Origin: Phorcus lineatus | Lineage: Eukaryota; Mollusca; Gastropoda; Trochida; Trochidae | NCBI GenBank assembly: GCA_921293015.1 | Contig: OV121086.1 | Location: forward strand, 47,385,402 to 47,449,401 | Length of the DNA stretch: 64,000 nt | Direction: 5' to 3' | Position numbers and translations under genes: made by a program | Shown here: piece by piece, positions 46,044 to 58,394 of the stretch | Layout: every line of letters starts with the position of its first letter | Numbering within the stretch: the stretch's first letter is position 1 | Notes under the pieces: generated by a model | The model's database searches: none | What the model saw: only the letters and a program-made list of their open reading frames with translations | Told to the model about the DNA's origin: nothing

Positions 46044-48372
46044 GTGAGTACATCATTCTTCTAAATAGCTTCATGCTTTTGGTTACAGGGTTGGTGTTTT
46101 ATCTAAATCACACTTCTAAGGATGAAAGAAGACCAGTGCATATATGGAATTTGAACCATAGTACAATCGCCTATGTGTTCCTGTCTAAGCTGCCGAAGTA
46201 GCTGAATGGGTGTATTTAGTAAAATGGAAATTGTTTCAACAATCACAGTTATAAGCAATGGGAATTATGGAATATTATAAGATTAGATGAAAATGTCTTG
46301 GATCCGCTCACTTTTTGTATATATTATTGTATCTTTTACATTAAACATCATCAAGCGTTTAAATGTATCACGGAAATAACTATTTTATGGCAATGAATTG
46401 GGAATTATTTATTTACCGAATCGAGTTAACTACGCCGACGGTTTCATGATTTTGTCAATACGGGTGTCAAAAGAAATTAACACACTATGCATACATGATT
46501 CCTTACCCGCGTAATATAGAGAACAGCTATCAAAGGTAGTGGTGCAATCAGCGACGTTGTTTCTAACGTGGACAAGATTTTTTCAAGTTTTCTATGAAAC
46601 AGGGAATGTAGTTCAGTAGTCACACAGGTTAGATGTGGATAGATGACTAAATGTTTGTTCGGAGAGAAGGAGACGTCAAGCCATCGTGAAAATATTATAT
46701 GTTCCTCATATTCAGTTCATAAACGCGTTGATTTTTTTAAAGATCATATTAAAATAACGGCTTTACTGAATTAATATCAAATGGATACAGGGTTACATTT
46801 GAAGAAATAGGAAATTATCTATTTACAACTTCTTTAAAGCAAATCCATAAATTTCCTATTTCGTTACCATGCCAACTTCTAAAGTGCCACTCAAAGAAGG
46901 ATTTTAGTTATTATCTGTTTCATTTAACATTTTAAACAATTAACATATGAACCTTTAAAAAGGACATTGGGTCTGTATCTGAATCAGTCTGAGCATGATC
47001 TTAGTCTACCATCTGAGTTCGAAGAATGTACTAATATTAAGTTTACAAAATGCAAATAATCATCTTAAAATATGAAATTTTAATCTTCTTATCACAGTAT
47101 GTCTACAGAATATTTCGGCATTCAATTGATGCTCATTCACTAAATATACAGCTCTAAAGGTATACAACTGCTGAACAAAAGTTTGTTTTACTGTGTCAGA
47201 ATACCTATGTAACAACATCATTTTTCGAAAATTCGAATTAGATACAATTTCTTCTTCAAAATACTTCACGGGATATTTTTTCTCCATAATCTCAAAACAT
47301 CATAATGTTTGGAGGAATGATACTTGAGGAAGTCGACTTTATGTAAACACCATTTTACATTATATTTGCACTAAATTTAAATCAATGAAACACAATTTTG
47401 CACTTCAGTCAAACATCTAAATTCTTGTGTAAATGCTACGATTCATTTACAAAACTAACCAACTGCCTTTATTACAAGACTTAAACTTTCTTTCGTGCGT
47501 AAACCTGAACAGGTGTCATGAGTTAGATCCATTATGTTATTGAGCTACCAGGGTAATCTAACACTTCAGAAACTGTCTACAGGGAATTCCCCCATGCAGA
47601 GCAACCTCTGGTTAGGGATGCTATCTAAAGGTGTCTTTAATTATTCATGAACGAGAGACGGTCAAAACGGGATTAAACGTTAAGGAAGTTGTGTAGGGAA
47701 GAGGTTTCTATGTTTAACTTTTACAGTATTGTTACTTAAACGAAATCAGAATGTGCTTTTCTGTCAAAAAGTAATATTCGCCTTATGATGCACCAATTTT
47801 ACGTAAGAAAGGTGTCATGTAAAAGAATAACAACTTCATACTTTGTATTGCTTCTACTCTTTAGAGAATTAGTTTCTAGATTTAACTTATTATAATCGTA
47901 TTTACTATATTTTACCCACTTACTTACACGATTTAATTCATTATCAAATGCATTGCATATTTGATGTACATCATATAGAAACTCTACTCAGAATGGTCGT
48001 CCCAAGCTTTGATATTCCTACTATTCGGAGCTGAAATGTCGAAACGCTTTACAGCATCCAAAGGTGAAAAACCTTTTTACTATATCTGTTGCTTTATTAC
48101 CTAAGACTTTTGTCCAAAACTTTGCAAAGAGCATTTCGGCAGTGTTTTTTATCCCGTTTATGAGTTGAAAGATGTTAGGAAAATCTGTTGTATATTGGAT
48201 CAAATGCAACGTTTTTCTCAACATATGCAGCAAAACATCTTTTTAGTTGAAGTGCTTTCAGCTAATGGCTCAAGTGCAAATGAGCGTTCACCTAAACATC
48301 GAGGTATTCATCTTAACCACCTGATTACAGAGTAATGGAAAACATATGTGAGGGCTTCCCAGACATTCCAAA
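46044..48372. other. Intron or intergenic sequence, no supported exon
   Basis: Minus-strand frames of 75 and 70 codons at 47060-47287 and 48021-48233 are unassigned. A segment at about 47470-47560 is related to 54150-54240. Confidence 0.4.
47470..47560 (-). repeat. Old repeat pair member (partner 54150-54240), exon-acceptor-like
   Basis: CAGGTGTCATGA, TTATTGAGCTACCA and the flanks match CAGGTGTCATGA and TCTTGAGGCACCA at the partner. On the minus strand both have an acceptor-like TCATGACACCTG...CAG or TTAG at the same point, followed by short open sequence. This may be a remnant of another duplicated exon. Confidence 0.3.
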
Positions 48373-48844
48373 AGAGCAACTCCGTGATTTTCATAACGTA
48401 TTATTTACCTTTGATACGAACCTAAATGTCATACGTGGTTATAAAAAATCAAAACAATTTAACTGTTCATGTCCAAAAGACAGATACTAGTTCATGACAA
48501 ATACTGGTTTTTCATGAAAATCTAAAAATAGCCTAATAAATACACAGAGGTGTAGATGTCACGTCCAATATACATACTAGTTATATAACCTAACACACAC
48601 TATCAACTCCTAACTGCCCTCCTGGCTGTTTTAGATAAGTCTCCAAAATTACGTTTGAGTATTAGACGCGCACCACTCTCCGGTTTTCGATCATAATTGC
48701 GACGTGCTACCTTCATATTGTCACTATAAAAAAAACAATAAGCTTTAAACTGTGTCTTTTTGGTAACAGTCGAGACTTCACGATCAAATGACACCATTGA
48801 TTAATTTTGGCATATATGACTCCAACAACTCACGGAGTGGCTCT
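48373..48844. mobile_element. MITE family 2, copy 2
   Basis: Terminal AGAGCAACTCCGTGA and TCACGGAGTGGCTCT, interior colinear with 38871-39326 (for example TTTACCTTTGATACGAACCT and CTCCTAACTGCCCTCCTGGC). The right side is followed by TTAA, but the left flank (CCAAA) is not TTAA, so the target duplication is unresolved. Confidence 0.85.
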
Positions 48845-49199
48845 TTAAAGGAACAATTTATTTATATAGTCTATAGTAAAACATGATTTCAGATAGTAAA
48901 CCTTGATAATATCTTCAACGATATTGTTTAGCAATTCTGTAAAAAAAAATATTCCTCTACGTTTACCAACTTCCTAAAGACATTTCAACCATATATGACT
49001 GTTTGTTACACATTGTTTGTTCTTTTATCTCTAAAATAAATTTGACATACGGGTTTTATCAGTAGGAGAATCGGAATGGGCTTATAATCACAATAGGTTG
49101 TAAGATTGTATAGAAATAACACTGAACATGCGAACTGCTTCGTCGTTTTGTTCCACGGTAGCTATATAGTAACCAGATACCGCCACGTTTCCAGGGATG
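48845..49199. other. AT-rich spacer
   Basis: No supported feature. Confidence 0.4.
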
Positions 49200-49296
49200 A
49201 AAGTAATTCTGCAGTAACTGTTACAACTGAAGGTTATTCTGCAGTTACTGTTACAGTTGAAGATTATTCTAGAGTAACTGTTACAACTGAGCAGGT
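49200..49296 (+). repeat. Three copies of a 33-bp repeat with an open 11-residue period
   Basis: The units contain TTCTGCAGTAACTGTTACA, TTCTGCAGTTACTGTTACAG and TTCTAGAGTAACTGTTACAA. On the + strand they read SAVTVTTEGY, SAVTVTVEDY and SRVTVTTEQ in one open frame (49106-49366). Synonymous and conservative changes dominate among the units, which leaves open a coding origin, but no splice sites or homology settle it. Confidence 0.7.
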
Positions 49297-50029
49297 ACTA
49301 AATGAAAACATAAACTTCCATGACTCCAATCACAATTGTACACACATGTCATGTTTACAAAGCTGAATCCTAATTCTTACCACATAATATTTATTCCTAA
49401 ATATCCTGTTTTCCTGGTGTAAATTGTTTCATCATATACCTGTTGATATGAATGCAATGAAAATGTTGTTTTTTTTAATGAGAATGATTGCTACATATAA
49501 CATTTTGCATTTGTAATCAAAGTGGCAAGACTGGTTATCATTAACCTCAAAATTGTGTACACATTAATTGGTTCCAAACAAGTGCAAAGGTTATATTTTC
49601 CACAAAAGTATTGACGTTTGTATATTGTTTATCATATCAAACCTATATTATTTAATTTAATGATTATTAATATTATATGAGTTACATTTAGAAAATATTT
49701 TATATGAAATATCGACTATGCTGTTTACGACCCAGTACGAGTGTGGATCGATATCAGTACATCAGAAGCGAAGCGTAATCTGTAGACAAAAGTAGATAGG
49801 GTAGGAAATTGGCCCAGTCAGCTCTAGGACCAGCTAGCGGATGTACATGTCACAAATATGGATTTACTGTCTCGAAGTTCAAGATATTCTGGTTGCGTAT
49901 ATCTTTATTCAAGAAGAAGCCGAAAGTATTCTGCCAATCAATACCGGGGGTACATTTGTATTTGATCGTCAAATTTCGATCAATCGCATTTCTTCAGTCG
50001 TATGAATTTTAAGGGGTCATTTGTAATAG
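49297..50029. other. AT-rich spacer, nothing recognised
   Basis: No supported feature. Confidence 0.4.
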
Positions 50030-50340
50030 AGACATGGTTGCCTTAGCATAGATTGACAAATAAAACACACCATTAATCGAGAGAACCGATTTCGACGTCC
50101 TCTGTAGACCTGTAAGGCGCTAGCGCTGTTTTCAGTGTTGACGATGTAAGATTGGTTTTTGGAATGTCTATTGACAAGCCTATAGAGTACAACCAGATGG
50201 CTAGTTTTATCCGCTTCATTGTTATAGCAAACAGGGAAGGAATTGAAGGCAGTGGGCGAGTCGTCAACGGCGACAGGCAAGCGATCACACAAACCGGTAG
50301 GTCGCCCACTTGTGACCTTGGGTAAAGAAACCTCAGAGAC
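50030..50340. other. GC-richer segment of unknown origin
   Basis: About 300 bp markedly richer in G+C than the surroundings. Two overlapping minus-strand frames of about 90 codons span it (LPVCVIACLSPLTTRPLPSI in one, CDRLPVAVDDSPTAFNSF in the other). Long open frames in two phases over the same bases point to composition or a transposable element rather than a gene. No terminal repeats found. Confidence 0.3.
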
Positions 50341-52040
50341 AATTTAACTTAAGACAATTTTGTCACATCCCTAGGTCGATGAATACATGACTACATGTCT
50401 ACTCCACGAGTTATGTTTATCAAATTCGATGAACGTTCTACGATATAAAGAAGAGGTTTGTGAATTCATTTTGAAACAGTATTTCAATAGTCAATCTTTA
50501 CCACATCTAAAAACTAAAACAAAAGTTTTTGTACAATGGGCCGTGTTGAAACCAAACGTAAACATCACCAGAGCAAATGAGATAGTCACGTTCGTTGTAA
50601 TTTGAAATGATCATAGCATACCCAGTTATGGTAAGATATTCAAATTCAGGAGGTTTAGTCAAATGATAAGCAATTCAGCATCCAATGTCTTGAGGCGATG
50701 TCCCATAATCATCTCGCAAACAGATTAGTCCGAAAGAGCTTTTCTCTTTACATTTGTTAAATGCATTCGGCTTGAACTCTTTGTGACCTGATGAAGTTAT
50801 TGGTTAATAAAAGGCCATAATGTCATAGACAATATGTGAGCTTTGAAAGGAATATTTTGAACTCTTCGCTCCGTTTATAAAAAAAAATCCAATGTTATCA
50901 TTGATTTAGTAATATACTTATGTTCTATTTAAGATTTTTATCATTATATTTAGGAGGTAAGATACCTTTGTATGCATGCACCGATAACAGTTACCTTTTT
51001 CTTTGCAAAACTTAAACTTGTATGTGTAATTTTACCTGCGTTCGTGCGAGAAGGGCACGGGAGACTTTAGACTGCAAGAGAAAAGCACGACATAGAAACG
51101 GATTGTTAACGACGGAGACGCGAAAAAAAAAAGGAAAAATAACTCCAACTACGGACATAGATTCCGAATAACCACGGATAAGCTTGTTTGCGGACTACAT
51201 TTGGTACACAAAGTCAGAGGTAACAGTTGATTAGTTTGTTGGATTCGTCGATCATAAGACTTCGTAGCGTGTGATGGATATGCATCTTTAGAAGACATGA
51301 TCCTCGGACTAAAATCTTATCTTGAGATAACTTCCTGTCATCGCGTTGAAGGGATAATGGATACATCCCATTTATAATCCTTTTATGTGACATCTAAACG
51401 TGGCGTTCTTGGACGGCGCCTAGAATAGCATCAACTGTGCAGTTAGACTGTCGGCGTTGAAGGATGGTAGTAAATGGTAGCAATAAATGTTTTCGATAAA
51501 GATTGCAAACTTTTCTTTTAGAATTTTAGAGGAAACGTGATGCAGTTTGACTGTTTATAACTGAGTATCCTTTTTGTTTCTGATTGTTTGGATATAGGAT
51601 TACAGGATTATTTAACATTTGAACCATGGCTATTCCCTATGAACATGATCTCAACTTTCAATCATTTAAATGTTATTTGATGGGTAGGTATGACTAGGGC
51701 TGATCTGTAATGGATACTAGCTTTCAAACGAAAGTGCGAGGTGGATCAAGGGTCACTGTACACAGTTGATGGTGCTGTGTCAATTAGTCTATCTTTGTTG
51801 AAGTGTGCCCTGAAGACATCTACATGGGGATGCATGTAATCCCTGTATCGATTTCTTCACACTTTGAGGACTTGACTTTGACTGCTTGTCATTGACTTTG
51901 ACAACGTATCATTCTCTCCGTTACCCGGGTCCTTTCTCCCAAGTGTAAATGGTCGAAATGATCGAGCTGTGTGGGGAGAGAATAACTGCTTACAATATAC
52001 ACGGAGACGGAGATGAAAAATTCAAAATAATGTTTTAGTT
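50341..52040. other. AT-rich spacer, no supported gene
   Basis: A 72-codon + strand frame at 50387-50605 is unassigned. Confidence 0.4.
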
Positions 52041-52044
52041 TGTT

Positions 52045-52545
52045 AATGCTTATATAAGTTCATTTACGCAGGTCAAAACATATACACTGACTAATAACTT
52101 TTCTGAGAAAACTGGTATGCTTTACAAATTTAAAAACGTAAATTACAGCATGAAAAATCATTTACATTTTTTCCTAAAACATCGTGCTGTGTTTTCATAA
52201 ATTTATTTTCTGACACTAAACACTCAATTTTTCATATATTAATGACGGTTTTCAATACGAAAATTAAAATAAAAGAACACTTTTGAATTATTCCGCATAG
52301 AAAGATGAAAATATTATTAACAGTGAATATTGATTTCATTTTTTAATCTCATTATATTGGTATTATCTACGATATTGTTGTTAAAGGTTTTCCTATGACA
52401 CAAATGTTCACTTAGAAGTTCATTTAAGCAGACCAAAACATACACTGACAAATGACTTTTCTGAGTAAATTGGTATGTTTTACAAATTTAAAAATGTAAA
52501 TTATGGTATCCTCAAACATTACCTATTCCCTAAAGCTAAGACTGT
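52045..52545. repeat. Local direct duplication, period about 365 bp
   Basis: 52045-52190 and 52410-52545 share AAGTTCATTTA-GCAG, AAAACAT, ACACTGAC, TTTCTGAG and TTTACAAATTTAAAAA-GTAAATTA in the same order. The copies are diverged and non-coding. Confidence 0.75.
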
Positions 52546-54149
52546 TAAGTTTATATGAAATGTTATTTTAAAAGCCTTAACCGCTTAAAGGATTTTGTTA
52601 AAAAGATCTCTCTGAGGTATTTTAAAAAATCCCTTACTCTGCCACGTAGGAGATACGCGTATATTTGAATGTCATTATAGGATTTTAAAAACATGGCATT
52701 GATAAAAAGACCTCATGGTCAGATAGAACAAACATGTTGATTGTTCAACAGATCTTGTCTCGTCAAGTCGAAATGGGTAAGTTGTTAAGCTTCTGGTACG
52801 GTCAGTGCCTGTTGCTTTGAATCCCGCAGGGTAGTCGACCTGAACAAGTATTTAAGTTTATGTGATCTAAATTATCACAATGTTACCTACTTTCACTATC
52901 TAAATGGCAATTATCTCTAACCCAAAAATAAGCCTGCAAGAGCATATATTGCGTAATCGCTGTGAAACGATTTCTCACTCTCAGGGCCCGTGGCTTTCTT
53001 CTTCAAGGTCTTTTTAGCAAATGCAAAACGTACAAGGCGCTTTTATAGTATTCATATTATTATATCTAGACGGTGACTGTGTACTTTGTGTCATTCCAAT
53101 GTGGCAACGGAGCTGGAAAATAATTCTGATTTCATTGTTCAAGTAAAGATTATTTTTCCAAAACATGATTTATCTTGAAAACAGTTTCCTGAGTTTAAAC
53201 GATGTTAACTTTGCATTACATAATCATAAACCAGACACACATATTATGCGCTTATTTCCTGTCAGGGTTGGACGATCAACGAAATGATCTAGGGCAGACT
53301 GGCATGTTCACCATCAAATTAAAGCATATCTTCAAAAGTCTGCATGTCTGTTTGACTATGTTAAAATGTTTATCGGGTGAATTCACATTCACATGAAATG
53401 GAAAATTATGTTTTAAGAACACAGTAAGAAAATTTCAGAATCATTTTCCTTAATCATAGGGTTGATGTAAATGAATGATCTAAACATAAGCTCCGAAAGG
53501 ATTTGGGTTTGGTTTCACAACAGACAAAAATAAAACCCAATATCGAATTTCATAGGATTTGCAGGTATACATGTTTTACATTCATTTGAACTGCCTGAAA
53601 TAGAACACAAAGAGGGATTTGAAAAAAGTTTGAATATTGTCAATTCAAAACTCAACAAAAATGAAAACGAATGTAGATTATACATCTCGTGAAAATACTT
53701 TTCGAAGAAAAAAACACAAATCGTTGACTCCTTTTTCAAGCTGATGTTCTAAAACAGACATCAAAAGTTGAAACTAAAAGGAACAAATACAAAGGAAGTT
53801 GATATTTTTAAGCAAATGGTCGAGCTTTGGAGCATAAATATTAATGTTCTATTGTGCCTCATCTATTAATAACATTTTTTAAGAACTCATAATTGGGAGC
53901 AGGCTTATATCGGTCAACTACGAAAAATCACAAAATAATATCACATTATAAAATGATTTGAAAGATTAGTAATACGTTTATTTAACATCCATGGCCGTGA
54001 ATTACTGTTGAGTTCAGTCGTTGTACTAAAATGCTTACTCGAGATCATTTTAAGGGGGCCAAAAGTACCAATGGTATTTTGGAAATTTTCTGCATTGACC
54101 ATATGGTTTTGTTTACAAAGGTCAATCCCTCAGATGAAGGGTCATCATC
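52546..54149. other. AT-rich spacer, nothing recognised
   Basis: No supported feature. Confidence 0.4.
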
Positions 54150-54240
54150 ACGCACTTTAAAGCTTCCGTTCTGTGAAATCCTAAGCAGGTGTCATGACTT
54201 AAAGTCCATTACGTTCTTGAGGCACCAATATTATCTTGCA
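54039..54240 (-). repeat. Old repeat pair member (partner 47470-47560) with open minus-strand segment
   Basis: Minus strand: an acceptor-like CACCTGCTTAG at 54181-54191 is followed by an open segment reading ISQNGSFKVRDDDPSSEGLT and FVNKTIWSMQKISKI, ending in a stop near 54050. The partner has the acceptor but only a short open continuation. Could be a terminal exon of an unidentified gene. Confidence 0.3.
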
Positions 54241-54318
54241 CTTGATCATAGCTGGTCCAGAGAGAATTCCAATATGCTTAGCGACCTGCTAGTGACGTTG
54301 TCATTTGCCGTAGTCTAA

Positions 54319-55300
54319 AAATATTCTTTCGGAAATGAATTGACTTCCGTATTTCCACCTCAGTTACACTGAATTGTATGGGATAAAATTTGTCATATTT
54401 TTTTATACGATAAGATGTTTTCCAACAAGATAAATCGGAATTTTAGAATCCATGGATTCTTGAGGTCATCAGATTGTTATACATAAGGAACTATGAAAGT
54501 TGTGGTGTACATTCTACATAAAAAGCATCACTAACTCGATTCTCCTTATCAAGTAACGTGAGAATATTAAAGTATCATCTTCATCATAGTGTGAACTATT
54601 CGGTCTTCCAATTTTGAACATTAAGGTCGCATTGTTTTTATGATTTAGTACCATGATGAGTACCATTTCAAACTTATACAGGTAAAGTCAGCTTTTGAGT
54701 CAAATTCATTAAGATCAAACCTGTACATGGACGTCTATCATAACCACAACGGTGAGGCTCGAAATTGATATCAAGATACCTTTTAAGTTTTGTAAGTCGA
54801 CTGATGCTATCATAATCTCGGAATTGCTATTCGATTCACTTCTTTAATATTTGAATCTGGAGACAATGAATGAAATTTTTTTTACTATTCATTGAATAAT
54901 TTTAACCAGGATTCAGCAGTATCCAGACATTCATACACATGAGTCATCCCTAATTTGATCCTGGCACCTTATTGGAAAGCCCTGCAGGGCTAGACATGTA
55001 TTAAGTTAGAGGGCGACATAACATATTGCAGTTTTAACTCAAATTTAGCATTGCTTTTTACTGCACTAGAATCTAAATGTTTCACAGCGTTTACCAAGAC
55101 CATTAAATTCTTAAACATTATTCATTCGATTACTGTCTATCACACCATGATATGTTTAATTATGCATGTTATATACCAACCAGACTGTGATATAAATGCT
55201 GGTTCGCAATAAAGCTTAATCGAAATCATTGATTAGCAATTTTAGCAACAATTGTTTCACGTTGTCCCTAATTAATTGGTATCATGATTATACATTAGTA
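54319..55300. other. AT-rich spacer, nothing recognised
   Basis: No supported feature. Confidence 0.4.
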
Positions 55301-55307
55301 AAACGTT

Positions 55308-55491
55308 GTTTTAGTAGTAGTAATAGTATTAGTAATAGTATTAGTATAAGTAGTAGTAGTAGTAGTAGTAGTAGTAATATTAGTGGTAGTAATAATAATA
55401 ATAGTAGTAGTAGTAGTAGTAATAGTAGCAGTAGTAGTACCTTTACTAAAAAAAGTACTTGTTGTAACAGTAGTTGTAGTAATAGTAGCCC

Positions 55492-55538
<47 letters not shown>

Positions 55539-55672
55539 AAAGGAATAATACTAGTACTAGTAACAGTACTAGTAGTAGTAACAGTACTAGTAGTTGTTGC
55601 AGTAGCTGAAGTAGCAATAGTAGTAGTAGAAGTAGTTATGGTTGTAGTGATAGAGTTAGTAGTACCAGTAGA
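55308..55672. repeat. Long imperfect (AGT)n trinucleotide microsatellite
   Basis: About 360 bp of AGT/TAG triplets with AAT and ACT interruptions; the purest run is at about 55493-55538. Apparent poly-Ser, poly-Val and poly-Leu proteins from its three frames are artefacts of the repeat. Confidence 0.97.
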
Positions 55673-56089
55673 TCATTGATATGAAACATGTCTCGCCAAT
55701 TCTTTATCTTAAATTGCTTGAACAGGCCTCTGAATAAATGGAACCACCTTGCAGACACGCGAGGGCTCTTCCTCAACCATCATCTCTTTTCTGAAGTTTC
55801 AATGGAAAGCAGCATGATCACAAGAGTCATTTTTTGCTCAAATTGTGGCCCAAGAATGCAGATTGCACGCGTAATATAGCCATCCATTAAGGGTCAGATT
55901 ATTTTCCATTTGGGTGATGCAAAACAGTTTTGTGGACACTTGAAATCAGCTTGAGTAAGTGATTTTAAGGGGACTGTATAACTATTTGTGCCATATGCCC
56001 TGTACACAGGTTTTACGTCAGGACATTCTTAACCAATTTTCAAAAAGATCTCAACTTAAATTGTTATTATCATCATGTAAACACTTGTA
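55673..56089. other. Spacer, nothing recognised
   Basis: No supported feature. Confidence 0.4.
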
Positions 56090-56320
56090 AAGCGCCAGTT
56101 TCTGGTTTATCACCACTCAAAGGCGCTCATGAGCACTGAAAAAAAAGTACTATACACTTTCATAGGCAATGGCAAACAGGTAGGTTTTCAACAGAGTTTT
56201 AAAATTTGACAGACTAGTTTGGGATCTGAGACTTTGGGGAAGATCATTCCACATTTTGGGACCACAGATCTGGAAGCAGAGCCTTATACTGTATTCGGAA
56301 TCTGATAGGTAACCAATGGA
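56090..56320 (-). mobile_element. 3' end of a non-LTR element (C-terminal fragment and tail)
   Basis: On the minus strand, ending in the stop at 56150, the frame reads CGPKMWNDLPQSLRSQTSLS and NFKTLLKTYLF, the same conserved C-terminal signature as at 31692. The tail continues with GCTCATGAGCGCCTTTGAG and GGCGCTTTACAAGTGTTTAC. Sequence upstream of about 56320 is not clearly part of the element. Confidence 0.8.
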
Positions 56321-58394
56321 GGTTCTGAAGTAAGTAGTTGTCATTTTCACCTTTACTATGAAGAGAAACATGTCAGGTAGAAAAACAGGTTTGACCCATA
56401 ACTTCTTTTGAGTAGTAGAAATAGATAATGTTACTAAGATTTCAAACGTTCCTAATGTAAAAATCCTCTTTCTGAACACAACTGCTGGATATGATACAAA
56501 CGGATAATCAGCTTTTCGTGTTGCCTACTTTAATCTGCCATCCCAAGCCTCCGGAGACTTCCATTCTCTTTAAAGTTCCATTTGGTATCTGGTTAACATT
56601 GTAGGTTTCTGTGATATTGAACAGGACAGTGGATACCAGTAAGTGCTTATGAGTGACTGATCTAATAATCGTTTGTACTTGTAACTTGAAATGGTACTTC
56701 ATACATGATACTTGATTTGAATCGTACTTTTGCATTTTTCGCTTTGAATGTGAGAATACAAGGAACACGTTATGGTAATGTATATGTATATTCAAAATAT
56801 GTTTAATTCAAAAGTGGCTGCTGAATATAGTTGGTTATCAGAACGTAAGTGTTTGCACGGATTATTCGCGAGCATGCTGCTTTCCTCCTGTATCATGAAA
56901 TTAAATCAGGATATAATCGTATAATCATATAATTTATAAAGTAAGAGTAACTAGGCGTGCATTTCACATGTACAATCGTATGCGATTCATGAGATTATTT
57001 ATAGAGAGGTCGTCCACTCAATGTTTTTTTAAAAATCATCTTAGCATCTTTTTTGTAGGTGCGAGCTAAGAGCAGACTAAATAATGCTGTTTTTGTTGAG
57101 ATGATTTTATTTTAATGCACCAATTACCTGTTTCCCATAACATAAAGACATTCCATATTTCACATGAGATGTTTGGAAAACGTATTCCTGTTGCTTAGTG
57201 TCAGTAAAACGTAAAATGAACAGGTGAGTAGATTTGTAGTTTACCTTTCACATGGTGATATTCCAATTCAAAGTTTTCATAAGTTTTAAACCTGTTACAT
57301 TGTTTACAGTCTACTGAATAGATGCATTTCAAATCATATGTTCTCCACTACTTTTGTACTAAACTCAAACGATATCCATGAACGTTTATCTATATTTCAA
57401 AACGTAAAATAACACGAATAACCAGTAAACATCAAACACTCACGTAGATACAATCACCATACACATAGAACGCACCAAACATTTCAACATTCACACATGG
57501 GAAAGCACATAAATATTACCACTCTTCTGAGCCATAATTGCATACAAATTAAATGCATAAAAATAAACACCATCAAAACAAATTTGCATACTTTAACGTA
57601 CTTTTCTGCACATTTTTCAAAAAGTACAAAAACCGATTTCGATAAAGAACCGAATGAATAATGAATCGTCATCAACAATTAAAAATTCAAAGCATTTCCA
57701 TCATTCGTGTAACAAAAAGATGAGGCTTTGAATGTTAAGTAGTTAACAGTTCCATGTATCCTTGACAGTAACCGCATGGCCGCTTTATCATAACAGCGTT
57801 ACTGGTATTCAAAATGAAGTGCACTTGGTATAGTTCTCAGTTGTTGCTGCACAGAAAGACAGACAGATCATGTTAAGAATCTATTTCACTCATTTCATAC
57901 ATGTACTCTTACATGTATATATTGTCACAAGATGCCTCTTCAGAAACCGGGGCAGTTTGACATTAAAGCGTTGAGACGGAAACTAACGTCACGCAAGGGC
58001 ATGGGCTAGTTATAGACTGGCTTCTCAACTTCCCACAACAATATCTCGTTAAAGCCAACTTTTATTTAATTTCCTTATTTCCGTTAATTAAGGACTTTGG
58101 AACATAGATAGTATAGCAAGTGATTACTAGGTTGCCAACAACACGACAACAGAGCCTTCAAGGTCTCCATGCTTGCTGTAACACATTTGTGTTACCCTTG
58201 TTTTAACAACACTTAATCAAAGGCATGCTTTGGCAGATTAATAGACTACATGAAGAAATGCTTTATAGCGTGTTTCACTTTCAAACGGTAGTTGTTTTGC
58301 AAAGTCCGCAATATTCAACACACGTATTTACATCATACCGTAAACTCAGCAATAGGTAAATGGAAGCCTACGAATCATGTCATTCCATACCACT
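56321..58394. other. AT-rich spacer, no supported gene
   Basis: Minus-strand frames of 95 and 64 codons (56508-56795, 57484-57678) are unassigned. Confidence 0.4.

Noticed and set aside
46089..46200. CAG/GG at 46087 as acceptor for a USP second exon
   Set aside because: It would require an intron of about 45 bp, and the peptide (WLVFYLNHTSKDE...) does not resemble a USP second exon.
46044..46201. Extension of the USP frame through the donor at 46043 to a stop at 46201
   Set aside because: The extension has no USP sequence character, while the GTGAGT donor position is conserved in the paralogues; treated as intron.
55229..55679. Long poly-Ser, poly-Val and poly-Leu open frames on both strands
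   Set aside because: They are translations of the (AGT)n microsatellite in different frames, not proteins.
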